A DNA stretch of 64,000 bases from Desulfobulbaceae bacterium BRH_c16a (lineage in GTDB: Bacteria; Desulfobacterota; Desulfobulbia; Desulfobulbales; Desulfocapsaceae), in contig LADS01000004.1 in NCBI GenBank assembly GCA_000961725.1, forward strand, positions 124,001 through 188,000, read 5' to 3'. The notes under the pieces were generated by a model. That model searched no databases and was not told the origin of the DNA. It saw nothing but the letters and a program-made list of their open reading frames with translations. The position numbers and the translations under genes were made by a program. Positions 1-8,501 of the stretch are shown here, in pieces (within the stretch, counting starts at the first letter, position 1; each line of letters begins with the position of its first letter).

Positions 1-327
1 AACCTCCACGGTATCTCCAGGAGTTCCGATTACCCTTTTAATATAATCGACCGATCTGTCCTTGGGGAATTTAAACACAACGACGTCACCTCGATCGGGT
101 TCCTTGAATGGAATCAACATGCTCCCGGTAAAAGGCAACCTGACGCCATAGATAAATTTATTAACCAGCAGGTGATCGCCGATCTGCAAGGTCGGCAGCA
201 TCGATCCCGATGGAATTTTAAATGCCTGAACGACAAAGGTCCTGATAAAGAGCGCCAAGAGAACTGCAATGCAGATTGCTTCAAAATATTCTCGGAAAAC
301 AGACTTACTCCTTCTTTCTAGTGTCAA
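1..327 (-). CDS. lepB: Signal peptidase I, N-terminal part (cut by window start)
   Basis: This is the membrane serine protease that removes signal peptides from exported preproteins. The visible 109 residues begin with a short cytoplasmic stretch and one membrane segment (about residues 14-33). The PSGSM box follows, with the expected catalytic Ser at residue 42. The general-base Lys lies at residue 97 in IKRVIG, followed by a GDxV segment typical of the family. The start is a TTG at 327, chosen because an AGAGG ribosome site lies about 6 bases upstream and an in-frame TAA lies just before it. The C-terminal half is outside the window. It is divergent from the pilus operon. The family call is certain from the SGSM and KRVIG motifs. 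Confidence 0.95.
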   Translation of the reverse strand, partial: MTLERRSKSVFREYFEAICIAVLLALFIRTFVVQAFKIPSGSMLPTLQIGDHLLVNKFIYGVRLPFTGSMLIPFKEPDRGDVVVFKFPKDRSVDYIKRVIGTPGDTVEV

Positions 328-382
328 ACTCCACCTCTTCAATTATAGGGTCTCAATACCTAACACTCCACAAGGGGGTGTA

Positions 383-438
383 AGTACCTTACAGATTGTT
401 TCCTTGTAAAAAAACAAGAAAACAATCTGTAAGGTACT
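383..438. repeat. 56-bp palindrome (long hairpin)
   Basis: The left arm 383-401 (begins AGTACCTTACAG) and the right arm 420-438 are perfect reverse complements over 19 bp. After one mismatch (402/419) the pairing continues for 5 more bp (403-407 with 414-418), closing on an A6 loop. Neither strand has a T-run after the stem: the A-run is 3' of the stem on plus. It is therefore not a classical terminator in either direction. It lies about 55 bp upstream of the lepB start. It could be an operator, a small palindromic repeat element or a cruciform. The structure is read directly; the function is unknown. Confidence 0.85.
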
Positions 439-671
439 AAAAAAACGCCTCGCCAAAACTACTTGAAATACAGACCAATTACAAGCGAGTTCGTTTTCGA
501 TATTGGAATTTTTGTTAAAAACCAGATAATAATTCTCATCTTATACAATATAAAGAACCATAACGTACCTATACATCCATATATTGTGGAAACGCACCTG
601 ATTTCCACTGTGAAATTCAGTTCAAGACCCTGTAAAAATAAGCATTTTCGACATTTTTTTGTTCTTCTTTC

Positions 672-702
672 TTGACAAAACCAGGATTATGTGAACTAAT
701 AC
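672..702 (+). promoter_or_regulatory. Putative sigma-70 promoter of the pilM operon
   Basis: A perfect -35 TTGACA lies at 672-677 and a -10-like TAATAC at 697-702, with a 19-bp spacer, slightly longer than the 17-bp optimum. It is located 88 bp before the pilM start, on the correct strand. It is the best promoter match seen in this intergenic region. Confidence 0.5.
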
Positions 703-790
703 ACCATATGTGTATGAAAAGTAAGATGTTTTACTGCTTTTCCAACTCGGATTTTTTTTAAGCCGATAAATTTTATTCAATGTCTCTGTA

Positions 791-1849
791 ATGAAATTGT
801 CGTTTGGATCTCAAAAAGACCTGGTCGTCGGCCTCGACATTGGTTCCCATGCCGTAAAGGTATGTCAACTGAAAAGAACGTCAAATGGCTATGCAATCGT
901 AACTCTTGGCAGCACCGTTCTGCCGGAAGGCGCGGTGGATGATGGAACACTCAATGATCCCGAGGTAGTCGGCAAGGCCATTTCCGATCTCTTTAACAAC
1001 CTGAAGATCAAGAACAAAAAGGTAGGCTTTTCAATTTCGGGATATTCTGTAATTGTTAAAAAGGTAAATCTGGCTGTCATGGAAGATGCACAGCTCGAAG
1101 AACATATCATGGCCGAAGCGGAGCAGTATATTCCGTTCGACATAGAGGATGTGTACCTCGACTTCCAGGACCTGAAAACCAATACTAAAGGGGCCGATCG
1201 AACGGATGTCATGCTTGTGGCGGCCAAAAAAGAGGTTGTCGACGACTATATAGATATGTTGCAGAGCATCAACCTCAATCCGGTTCTTGTCGATGTAGAC
1301 GGTTTCGCCTTGGAAAACAGCTACGAATGCAACTATCAGAAGAACGAAAATGTTGCCCTTGTCGATATTGGTGCCACCAAAATGAACATCAATATCCTTT
1401 CCCAGGGAGTGTCCGTCGTAGCCAGGGATATAGTGGTTGGCAGCAGACAGCTCACCGAACAGATCCAGAACGTTTTCGACATCGAATTCGAAGAAGCGGA
1501 AGCAATCAAACTAGGCTTTTTACCGGCGGAGGACAAGCGCCGGGAAGTCGAAGAGATTTTCTCCGCGACATGCACCCAGTGGGTTCTCGAAGTCAAGAAG
1601 GCCATTGATCTCTACCATGCGAATCATCCCGACCGACCCTTGAAAAAACTGATTCTGAGCGGCGGCGGCGCCAAGGTAAATGGACTCACCGACTTTCTCG
1701 CCCAGGAAACAGATATGGAAGTCGAGCTCTTCAACCCGTTCAAAAATATGGTGACGAACAGAAAAAAAATTGATCCCGATTACCTCCTCAGCATAGGACC
1801 GGAGATGGCAATTGTCACCGGCATCGCCCTCAGGGCATCTGCAATATAA
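791..1849 (+). CDS. pilM: Type IV pilus inner-membrane platform ATPase-like protein PilM
   Basis: PilM is a cytoplasmic actin-like (FtsA-fold) protein. It binds the N-terminal tail of PilN and links the pilus motor to the PilNOP alignment complex. The 352 residues have the usual length. The phosphate-1 loop GLDIGS is at residues 14-19, the second phosphate loop VDIGAT near 191, and the adenosine loop SGGGAK near 290. It is the first gene of the pilMNOP-secretin operon; pilN starts 24 bp downstream. The ribosome site is weak. The ATG at 791 is kept because the only nearer upstream ATG (780) runs straight into a stop. Confidence 0.93.
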   Translation: MKLSFGSQKDLVVGLDIGSHAVKVCQLKRTSNGYAIVTLGSTVLPEGAVDDGTLNDPEVVGKAISDLFNNLKIKNKKVGFSISGYSVIVKKVNLAVMEDAQLEEHIMAEAEQYIPFDIEDVYLDFQDLKTNTKGADRTDVMLVAAKKEVVDDYIDMLQSINLNPVLVDVDGFALENSYECNYQKNENVALVDIGATKMNINILSQGVSVVARDIVVGSRQLTEQIQNVFDIEFEEAEAIKLGFLPAEDKRREVEEIFSATCTQWVLEVKKAIDLYHANHPDRPLKKLILSGGGAKVNGLTDFLAQETDMEVELFNPFKNMVTNRKKIDPDYLLSIGPEMAIVTGIALRASAI

Positions 1850-1873
1850 CTTTCAACTCGCCAGTGTTTAGAT

Positions 1874-2452
1874 ATGCTTAAAATCAACCTGTTGCCAATC
1901 AGGCAACTCAAGAAACGGGCCAAAGCGACACAACAACTGTTCGGTATGGTTCTTTTATTTCTTCTTGTCCTTGCCCTTTTAGCCGTAGCCGGGGTCATTC
2001 AAGCGCAGAAAATCAATACCCTCAAAACCGATATTGCTCAATTGACTGCTGAGAAAAACTCCTATGCCCCTACGCTGAAAAAAATCGCCGACTTCAAAAA
2101 AGACATAGAGGAGCTGACAAGGAAGACCGAGATTATCAATAAACTCAAAACAGACTCTTCACTGACAGTCCGAGTCCTTGACGAGGTGGCCAATAAAGTT
2201 GACAATCAAAGAATGTGGCTTGAATCGCTTCAACAAGATAATTCGGTTCTCAGATTATCAGGTATTGCTCTCGACGATCAGACCGTTGCCCAATTTATGG
2301 ATAATCTCAAGGAATCGCCTTTTGTTCAAGACGTGGCTTTATCGGGTTCATCGCAAAAATCGGTTTCTGGCAGAAACCTGAAAAGTTTCGAGCTCAACTG
2401 CACAGTTTCACAACCGGTCGAACCACCAGCAGATGTTACTGCTGTCAATTAA
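1874..2452 (+). CDS. pilN: Type IV pilus assembly protein PilN
   Basis: PilN is a bitopic inner-membrane protein of the pilus alignment complex. The 192 residues start with the INLLP motif (residues 4-8), the conserved cytoplasmic tail that docks into PilM. A membrane helix follows at about 22-43, then a coiled coil at about 46-100, then a periplasmic ferredoxin-like domain that pairs with PilO. Length and order are standard for the family. It lies between pilM and pilO with short gaps (24 and 30 bp), consistent with one transcript. Confidence 0.92.
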   Translation: MLKINLLPIRQLKKRAKATQQLFGMVLLFLLVLALLAVAGVIQAQKINTLKTDIAQLTAEKNSYAPTLKKIADFKKDIEELTRKTEIINKLKTDSSLTVRVLDEVANKVDNQRMWLESLQQDNSVLRLSGIALDDQTVAQFMDNLKESPFVQDVALSGSSQKSVSGRNLKSFELNCTVSQPVEPPADVTAVN

Positions 2453-2482
2453 CGACCACCAAAACCTTATGAAGATTACAGC

Positions 2483-3100
2483 ATGAAAAAAGGCAACGCA
2501 GCATTCACGACCTTCCTCGACAGCAAATATATCCCCCTTGCTCCAAGGATAAAAATTGCCATTGCGGTTGTGCTTGCCATCCTTCCCCTGGTGGTATTCT
2601 TTTTTGCATATTATCAGCCTAAAAGTGAAGAAATCGACAACCTTCTCAGCCAGAAATCAACCCTGGAAAGAGAGTTGCGGGAGGTAAAAGCCAAAGCGGC
2701 AGATCTCGCCAAATTCGAGAAAGAACTGGAGGAAGCGAGGCTAGTTTTCGAGGAAACGTCGGCCTTGCTCCCCAAAGACAAAGAAATCCCCAAGCTTCTT
2801 AAGGACATTTCGTCTCTCGGCAGAAGTGCGGGACTTGACTTTCTTACTTTCAAACCACTTGCCGACACGCCAAAAGATTTCTACGCGGAAATCCCGGTTA
2901 CTATCAATGTAAGGGGTCCATATCACAACATGGGTTTCTTTTTCGATCAGGTCAGCAAACTTGAACGTATAGTTTCCGTCACCAATGTGAAGATGAGTTC
3001 TCCTAAAAAAGAAGGTGGCGAGATGTTCCTTACTTCCGATTGCCAACTGGTCACGTATCGCTTCACGAACGTTGAGCTTCCCAAACCAACCCAAAAGTGA
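2483..3100 (+). CDS. pilO: Type IV pilus assembly protein PilO
   Basis: PilO is the inner-membrane partner of PilN in the alignment complex. The 205 residues have a short cytoplasmic start and a membrane helix at about 22-43. A heptad-rich coiled coil follows (about 48-98), then a C-terminal periplasmic ferredoxin-like domain containing the conserved GLDFLTFKP-type stretch near residue 118. The stop codon overlaps the GTG start of pilP (GTGA at 3097-3100), which suggests translational coupling. Confidence 0.92.
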   Translation: MKKGNAAFTTFLDSKYIPLAPRIKIAIAVVLAILPLVVFFFAYYQPKSEEIDNLLSQKSTLERELREVKAKAADLAKFEKELEEARLVFEETSALLPKDKEIPKLLKDISSLGRSAGLDFLTFKPLADTPKDFYAEIPVTINVRGPYHNMGFFFDQVSKLERIVSVTNVKMSSPKKEGGEMFLTSDCQLVTYRFTNVELPKPTQK

Positions 3101-3651
3101 AACTCATGGACTGTTCAACTCCCCTTAACCCCGTTATACGTTCATCGGCATTTACAAAAAAACTGACTGTTTTCCATTCGGTTTTTGTATGCACTTTCCT
3201 TATCTTATCGCAGTCTGCGCTTTCAGTTGAGACCGTGGTTGATACACAGCCTCAGTCCCTGAAGAAGAGCAGTCTTCCTCTCTTTGAGTATCAGCTCGAA
3301 AATCGATCTGATCCTTTTGCCCCCTTCATTACCGAGAAGGCTGCGGCAGCCTCTGTTAATATGGATGAAATTATCGATAGTACCGGTCCGCTCACCGGAA
3401 TGCAGCTGTTTGAGCCCGGTCAGCTGACCCTCGTGGCCTTGCTGAGAAGAGGTTCGGAGGATCTTGCCATGGTGGAGGATTTCACCGGCAAGGGGTATGT
3501 TCTCACTGAAGGCACTAAAATCGGACAGCGTGGTATTGTGAAAGATATTGCGCCTACATCTGTGATAATTGAAGAGACTGCCGTGACTCGAGCAGGGAAG
3601 AAGATTGTCTCAGAGGTCGTCATGTTACTCAAGAAAGAGGGAGAAGAATAG
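3097..3651 (+). CDS. pilP: Type IV pilus assembly protein PilP
   Basis: PilP is the periplasmic link between PilNO and the secretin. The 184 residues begin with a hydrophobic export segment (about 26-45). The family hallmark RSDPFAPF is near residue 69, and the C-terminal beta domain (about 105-180) contains the GxxxKGYVLxEGTKIG-like core. Most PilP proteins are lipoproteins, but I see no clean lipobox here, so a cleaved signal peptide or an anchor is more likely. The start is either the GTG at 3097 overlapping pilO or the ATG at 3106. Position in the operon supports the call. Confidence 0.88.
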   Translation: MKLMDCSTPLNPVIRSSAFTKKLTVFHSVFVCTFLILSQSALSVETVVDTQPQSLKKSSLPLFEYQLENRSDPFAPFITEKAAAASVNMDEIIDSTGPLTGMQLFEPGQLTLVALLRRGSEDLAMVEDFTGKGYVLTEGTKIGQRGIVKDIAPTSVIIEETAVTRAGKKIVSEVVMLLKKEGEE

Positions 3652-3654
3652 AAC

Positions 3655-5547
3655 ATGCTTAAATGGCTAGAAAAACTACAACCGGCTGTTTTGTTCGCAC
3701 TATGCCTTTTGTTTATTATCTCGACATCGGCGGCGAGATCGGAGCCTACAGTTTCTTATGAAATTTCCGATATAAAAACAGTCATCACCGACAATACTCT
3801 TACGTATAACATCACCGGCTCATCTCCGCCGGTGTACACCGTGTCGGAACGTTTCACCCCCTTCCGGATCATAGTCGATATTGCCGGTGCTGTTTTTGGC
3901 AACACCATGTCTCTTGCCGAGGCCAATATTCCTGAAAACAGCTTTGCCAGTGTCGTCATTTCGGAACTTAAGGATCAACAAGCCCCCGCGATGCGATTTG
4001 AGTTTACCCTTAACGACAGTCATGATTATTCAGTTACGGCAACCAACTCAAATCTCCAGGTGAAGCTTTTTCCGGCAACCGCCAAAAATGATCCTGCTGA
4101 CTCACCTGATCCCAAAGGCTTTCTCACTCTGAAAGATTTTAATATTTCGAGTACCCCCAATACCACGACCATTTCCATTCTCGCCAGCGGCAGTATAGAA
4201 AAATACACAGTCGACACTATCGGAAGCGCAGCGGATCGACCATCGCGAATGTACATCGATATTGACAATGTGGCAGTAAATGAACTGGTGAGGGAAAAGC
4301 AAATAGGCACGTCTGTAACTAAAGTAAGGGTTGCTCCACGAGACAAAGGAGTTCGCATAGTTTTTGATTCGGCCACGTCCGAACTCTTTAAATACACGGT
4401 CGTGCCATCGCCCGAAGGACTGAATGTCGTCATCGACGAAACATCTTATAAAGGCCCTCTTCCTGCTGCTCAGCCAGCCGCGGAAACGGCGAGTTCAGAC
4501 AGTACCCTCGATGCGCTGATCGTTTCTTCGGAGCAGCTCCTCAGCCAGGACCCGGAAAAACCGGGCGCTCAATCAACCTCTGCCAAAGCAGCCGCTCTAG
4601 AAGATGACTTCTCATTTTCAGGCTACAAGAAACAGCGAATCAGTGTCGATTTCTATAAAATCGATATCCATAACGTATTTCGTCTTTTCCGCCAAATCAC
4701 CGACCTGAACATCATCGTCGATGAAGAAGTACAGGGTTCGCTCACTCTGGCCCTCAACGATGTTCCTTGGGATTTTGCCCTCGACATTATCCTGAATCTT
4801 ATGGATCTCAAAAAAGAAGAACGATTCAACACCATTGTAATCTACCCGAGCAAAAAGGCCTTTGTCTGGCCGACACGTGCCGAAGATAACCTGGCATTTG
4901 AGGCGAATGTCGAGGTAATTGAAGAAGAAGCCCTTATCATCGAAAAATCCGCCAGTCAGTCGAAAGAAATTATGCAGGCCAAGGAGTTCATGGCAAAAGC
5001 TCAGAAATTCGAAGAGCAGAATGAATACGAAAATGCTGCCATGCTCTACACCAAAGCAGCAGAGCTTTGGCCGGAAAATGCCATGATATCCAACCGACTT
5101 GCGTCTCTTTACCTGGTTCATTTGGGAATAAATGCAAAAGCGGTTTTCTACGCCAAGCAGAGTCTGCAGCGTGATCCCGCCAACACCGAAGCTGCGCTCT
5201 ACGCTGCGATTGGACTCGCAAATATGCAGCAAATTCCGGAGGCATCGGAATATTTTACCCAGAGCATAAGCGGATCACCGCCGATGAAAGAAGCTCTTTT
5301 CAGTTATGCTGCCTTTTCTGAAAACAATGGACAAAACGAAGCAGCCCTCAGGCTTCTGAAAAAATTCGAATCGCACTATGGAGAAACCGTCGATACCATG
5401 ATTGCCATAGCCAGAATACTTGATAAACAAGGCGCTTCAAAAGAGGCAACCAAACAGTATCAAGCTATTCTCGCATCGGGTTTCCAACTCCGTCCGGATT
5501 TAAAAAAGTATATAGAAGGCCGCCTTGCTGCAAAGGACTTACGCTGA
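3655..5547 (+). CDS. Periplasmic AMIN/STN/TPR pilus protein (split PilQ N-terminal half)
   Basis: This 630-residue exported protein has a signal peptide at about 10-30 and two AMIN-type beta domains (about 35-135 and 157-261). A secretin-N/STN-like domain follows (about 325-407, including the IHNVFRLFRQIT stretch), then a TPR region (about 444-628). AMIN and STN normally form the front half of PilQ, where AMIN binds peptidoglycan. Here the C-terminal secretin barrel is absent and TPR repeats take its place. The secretin is encoded by the next gene. Inferred role: anchoring the secretin to peptidoglycan and aiding its assembly, combining PilQ front-end features with an MshN-like TPR tail. It starts 3 bp after pilP. 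Confidence 0.8.
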   Translation: MLKWLEKLQPAVLFALCLLFIISTSAARSEPTVSYEISDIKTVITDNTLTYNITGSSPPVYTVSERFTPFRIIVDIAGAVFGNTMSLAEANIPENSFASVVISELKDQQAPAMRFEFTLNDSHDYSVTATNSNLQVKLFPATAKNDPADSPDPKGFLTLKDFNISSTPNTTTISILASGSIEKYTVDTIGSAADRPSRMYIDIDNVAVNELVREKQIGTSVTKVRVAPRDKGVRIVFDSATSELFKYTVVPSPEGLNVVIDETSYKGPLPAAQPAAETASSDSTLDALIVSSEQLLSQDPEKPGAQSTSAKAAALEDDFSFSGYKKQRISVDFYKIDIHNVFRLFRQITDLNIIVDEEVQGSLTLALNDVPWDFALDIILNLMDLKKEERFNTIVIYPSKKAFVWPTRAEDNLAFEANVEVIEEEALIIEKSASQSKEIMQAKEFMAKAQKFEEQNEYENAAMLYTKAAELWPENAMISNRLASLYLVHLGINAKAVFYAKQSLQRDPANTEAALYAAIGLANMQQIPEASEYFTQSISGSPPMKEALFSYAAFSENNGQNEAALRLLKKFESHYGETVDTMIAIARILDKQGASKEATKQYQAILASGFQLRPDLKKYIEGRLAAKDLR

Positions 5548-5605
5548 TGAGAGACACTGTATGCAATCCCTTGCTATTTCTAAAATTCCAGTTCAAGAGG
5601 TTTTT

Positions 5606-7372
5606 ATGAGGTCCATAAAGAAGATTTTGTTTTGCAGTAGCCTCTTGCTACTCTCACTGTACCTGACATCTTGTACAAAAGAGCCACCTCAAAAAATTAG
5701 TGAGCCGGCAGCCCAGGAATCGATAGCGTCTCCTCCACAAACTGTTGGGCTTCCTGTCCAATATCAGACTCCCTCTTATCTGGTTGATAAAAAGGCCGGA
5801 GAAGATCTATCGATTGCCGAAGAAGGCAAACTCAAGGTTGGAGCTCGAATTACTTCCACCCGCGGTCCCCAACCCCTCTGGGATATAATCAAAAGACTTG
5901 CTGCCCTCAAGGGAATGAATGTTTCATGGTCGAGCGACGTCGACAGAAACGTTCTCGTCGATGTTGACATTAATGCAAACGATGGCTTTTACGAGTCCCT
6001 CGATAATATGCTCCGCCAAGTGGACTATTTCCACGAAATGAAAGACAATACCATCGTCATTAAGTATAAGGAGACGAGACAATTTCAGATAGCCATGCCT
6101 TTCACCAAGCAAAGTTATACGGCAAATACCGGTGGTAATGTTCTAGGTAATAGTGAGACCTCAAGCAACATCGAGGGAACAATCGCGATCAAGAGCGACA
6201 ACAATGAGTTTGATATCTGGGAAAATATCAAGCTCAATATTGAAAGCATTATGGACATATGGTCCTACCGCAGAGAAGCCAACATGGTCCAGCAAGGTAC
6301 CACCACGGCCGGCGGAGGCGAAGAAGCTGCACGAAGCTATAAGGCCGGCGCAGAAGGCGCTGTCGTCTCAACTACCTCAGCAGATTCCGCTGTAACAGAC
6401 GAAAAGAAATCTGCCGGCAGCCAGAGTCAAGTCGGAGGCCAGGGGTATTACATCATCGACAAGCCCGTCGGGCTCATTACAGTTACGGCTCCACGCCCTA
6501 TTCTCGAAAAAATCGACGCATATATAACAACGCTTAAAAAGTCTCTCTATCAACAAATTTCAATAGAAGCAAAAATAATTGAAGTACAGCTGAGAGACGC
6601 CTCCAGCATAGGTATTAACTGGTCGAGTGTCCTGCAGAATTTTGCTCTCAGCGGGCTTGTCGAATTCGGCACAGGTGGGGCCCTGGGACAGGTTTATCCG
6701 TTTATTTACAGCAATGACGAGGTACAGGGCCCTGTTACCTTTACCGACGAAGCCAGGAGTGCTTATTTTAAGACCAATAATCCCGGTCAATTCGTTTCCA
6801 AAATTTCAATGGCAGCAGCGAGTTTTGATGTCTTTCTCAATGCTCTGAACGAGGAAGGCGATACCAAAATTCTTTCCAATCCTAAAATTAGCGTCATGAA
6901 TGGCCAACCCTCTCTTATCACTGTTGGCCGCAATGTTACCTATATCGATAAGATCGATTCCAAGATAGACTCCGAGACAGGAATAGTCACCTTTACTGTA
7001 GACACAGAAAGGATCCTCAGCGGTGTCGGCATGGCCTTGACCGCCACTATTCTTGGCAATGATGAAGTTATCATGAACCTCGTCCCAATTACCGCAGAAT
7101 TGCAGGAACCTATTGAATATCGAGATGTCGGCAACCTGGGCGCAACTGTCGGCCTTCCGGTTATCAACGTCCGGGAAATGAGTACTACAGTCAAAGTAAA
7201 AGATGGTGAAATGTTAGTTATAGGTGGTCTGATAACTGATCAAAAGCAGTCAACAGGCGAATTTGCCCCTATTCTTGGTGACATTCCTTTTGTTAAATAT
7301 CTTTTTGGATATGAAGAAAAGGAACATTTGAAACGTGAACTTATAATACTCTTAAGACCTCGGATCATCTAA
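5606..7372 (+). CDS. Outer-membrane lipoprotein secretin, MshL/PilQ type
   Basis: This 588-residue protein should form the outer-membrane secretin ring through which the pilus passes. It has a lipoprotein signal with lipobox LTSC (Cys 23). An N-terminal STN-like domain spans about 80-160, with a Ser/Gly-rich low-complexity stretch around 235-275. The C-terminal secretin domain (about 425-588) contains VKVKDGEMLVIGGLI and ends in the typical RELIILLRPRII. The start was set to the ATG at 5606: an AAGAGG ribosome site lies 5 bases upstream and a clean lipoprotein signal begins there, whereas longer frames have neither. The lipoprotein nature and N-terminal layout resemble MshL of MSHA pili more than classical PilQ. 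Confidence 0.88.
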   Translation: MRSIKKILFCSSLLLLSLYLTSCTKEPPQKISEPAAQESIASPPQTVGLPVQYQTPSYLVDKKAGEDLSIAEEGKLKVGARITSTRGPQPLWDIIKRLAALKGMNVSWSSDVDRNVLVDVDINANDGFYESLDNMLRQVDYFHEMKDNTIVIKYKETRQFQIAMPFTKQSYTANTGGNVLGNSETSSNIEGTIAIKSDNNEFDIWENIKLNIESIMDIWSYRREANMVQQGTTTAGGGEEAARSYKAGAEGAVVSTTSADSAVTDEKKSAGSQSQVGGQGYYIIDKPVGLITVTAPRPILEKIDAYITTLKKSLYQQISIEAKIIEVQLRDASSIGINWSSVLQNFALSGLVEFGTGGALGQVYPFIYSNDEVQGPVTFTDEARSAYFKTNNPGQFVSKISMAAASFDVFLNALNEEGDTKILSNPKISVMNGQPSLITVGRNVTYIDKIDSKIDSETGIVTFTVDTERILSGVGMALTATILGNDEVIMNLVPITAELQEPIEYRDVGNLGATVGLPVINVREMSTTVKVKDGEMLVIGGLITDQKQSTGEFAPILGDIPFVKYLFGYEEKEHLKRELIILLRPRII

Positions 7373-7410
7373 TTGGGTTTTACATCTTAAATTTCAGTAC
7401 GGAGATCAAC

Positions 7411-8424
7411 ATGGACAGGCTGAAAAGTCTCATCATAGGAATACTAGCATTAGCGTTGACCGGTTGCGGGCTGACTGTTAAGGAAACCCTCAATGTGACC
7501 GGCGGGGCGTCGTACAATGCTCCGGGCACAGGGAGAAGCATAGTTATATTGCCGTTTGCCGATTATTCTCAGGGGAATATCGAATCGGCACTGAGAAGAA
7601 ATATGACCATTACCGAAACTCTTACCGACCGTCTTATCGAACAGGGCTTCGGGCTGCCTATCCAAGAGGATGTCTTCGATTATCTCGTGAATGAAAAGAT
7701 TATAACTCTCGCGTCCTACCAATCCGCCGACACCGGTTCCCTCGCTGTCGAACTGACTAACGATTGGTCCGAGGTCATGAAGGAGGAGATCAGCAGGTAT
7801 AAAGAGCAGGTCGAGAGAGAGACCGCTCAAAAAAGTGACAGCTCCGCCGGCACTCATGGACTTTCAAGTAATGAAGTCGCAAAAATCGGCCGGCATTTTA
7901 ATGCCGACTATGTCATTCGCGGGCGCATCCTTGAATATAAAACCAGAGATGAGGCAACATGGGCTCCGTGGAAGAAAGGCCTACTGCCATTCGTCAATGG
8001 CGGGGCCAACAGGATTCTGCACGGTTTTGCCAGTTCGGAAGAATATGATGAGAGAAATGAATCCCTCACCGGAATGCTCATCGCCGGAACACTCGGCCAT
8101 AATTCATCAAGCTGGCCTTGGGATAAAAACCAGAGTGTCTTTGACTTGTCGGGAAAAACCGCAAACAGCATAGTGTGGGGCACTATTGGATATGAAGGAG
8201 GAAAAGTGTCTCATACCAGCGGGAAAGTCGATCAAGCGACCGTACAGATGCGTATCTGGGTCCAGGAAACTGCCACCGGCAATGTTGTGTGGACCAATAG
8301 AATCAGGGTCCTGGTATCACCTGAGACTATCTTTGCCGATAACCAGTATGATACTCTCTTCAATCAGGCGATTGAGAAAGGCGTGTCGACTCTCGTTGAT
8401 CACTTCGTTACCCACGGCTTGTAA
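7411..8424 (+). CDS. Outer-membrane-type lipoprotein, CsgG/TolB-N-like (tentative)
   Basis: A 337-residue lipoprotein with lipobox LTGC (Cys 19). The segment after about residue 46 (SIVILPFADY) and the later ADYVIRGRILEYKT and TGNVVWTNRIRV segments look like the alpha/beta fold shared by CsgG, FlgO/LpoB-like and TolB-N lipoproteins. I cannot assign a specific family. It is the last gene of the pilus operon: it follows the secretin by 38 bp with a GGAG ribosome site and is closed by a strong terminator. This suggests a helper for secretin insertion or a pilus-associated outer-membrane factor. The function is inferred from position only. Confidence 0.65.
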   Translation: MDRLKSLIIGILALALTGCGLTVKETLNVTGGASYNAPGTGRSIVILPFADYSQGNIESALRRNMTITETLTDRLIEQGFGLPIQEDVFDYLVNEKIITLASYQSADTGSLAVELTNDWSEVMKEEISRYKEQVERETAQKSDSSAGTHGLSSNEVAKIGRHFNADYVIRGRILEYKTRDEATWAPWKKGLLPFVNGGANRILHGFASSEEYDERNESLTGMLIAGTLGHNSSSWPWDKNQSVFDLSGKTANSIVWGTIGYEGGKVSHTSGKVDQATVQMRIWVQETATGNVVWTNRIRVLVSPETIFADNQYDTLFNQAIEKGVSTLVDHFVTHGL

Positions 8425-8445
8425 ATCGCTCTTGCTCTTTTGCTG

Positions 8446-8481
8446 AAAAAGGGGATTCACCTGAAGGTGAATCCCCTTTTT
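8446..8481. terminator. Bidirectional rho-independent terminator
   Basis: A perfect 16-bp stem (8446-8461 with 8466-8481) closes on a TGAA tetraloop. It has a GC-rich centre (GGGGATTCACC) and is flanked by A5 on the left and T5 on the right. It can stop transcription from the pilus operon on plus and from the secB-like gene on minus, which ends at 8502. Confidence 0.95.
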
Positions 8482-8501
8482 AATTGCTATTACTCTACAG
8501 C

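Larger units (their letters stand above)
328..790. other. Divergent intergenic region between lepB and pilM
   Basis: This gene-free stretch separates two divergent transcription units. It holds a 56-bp near-perfect palindrome (383-438) and a plausible sigma-70 promoter for the pilus operon (672-702). The rest is AT-rich. A 70-codon open frame at 463-675 has no ribosome site and no recognisable protein character, so it is not called as a gene. Confidence 0.7.

Noticed and set aside
342-347. Perfect TATAAT on the minus strand before lepB
   Set aside because: The start codon is only about 15 bp away and no -35 sits at proper spacing, so a transcript from here would lack most of a leader. It is likely chance.
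463-675. Small plus-strand open frame between lepB and pilM
   Set aside because: No ribosome site, AT-rich translation without protein-like character, and it overlaps the promoter region.
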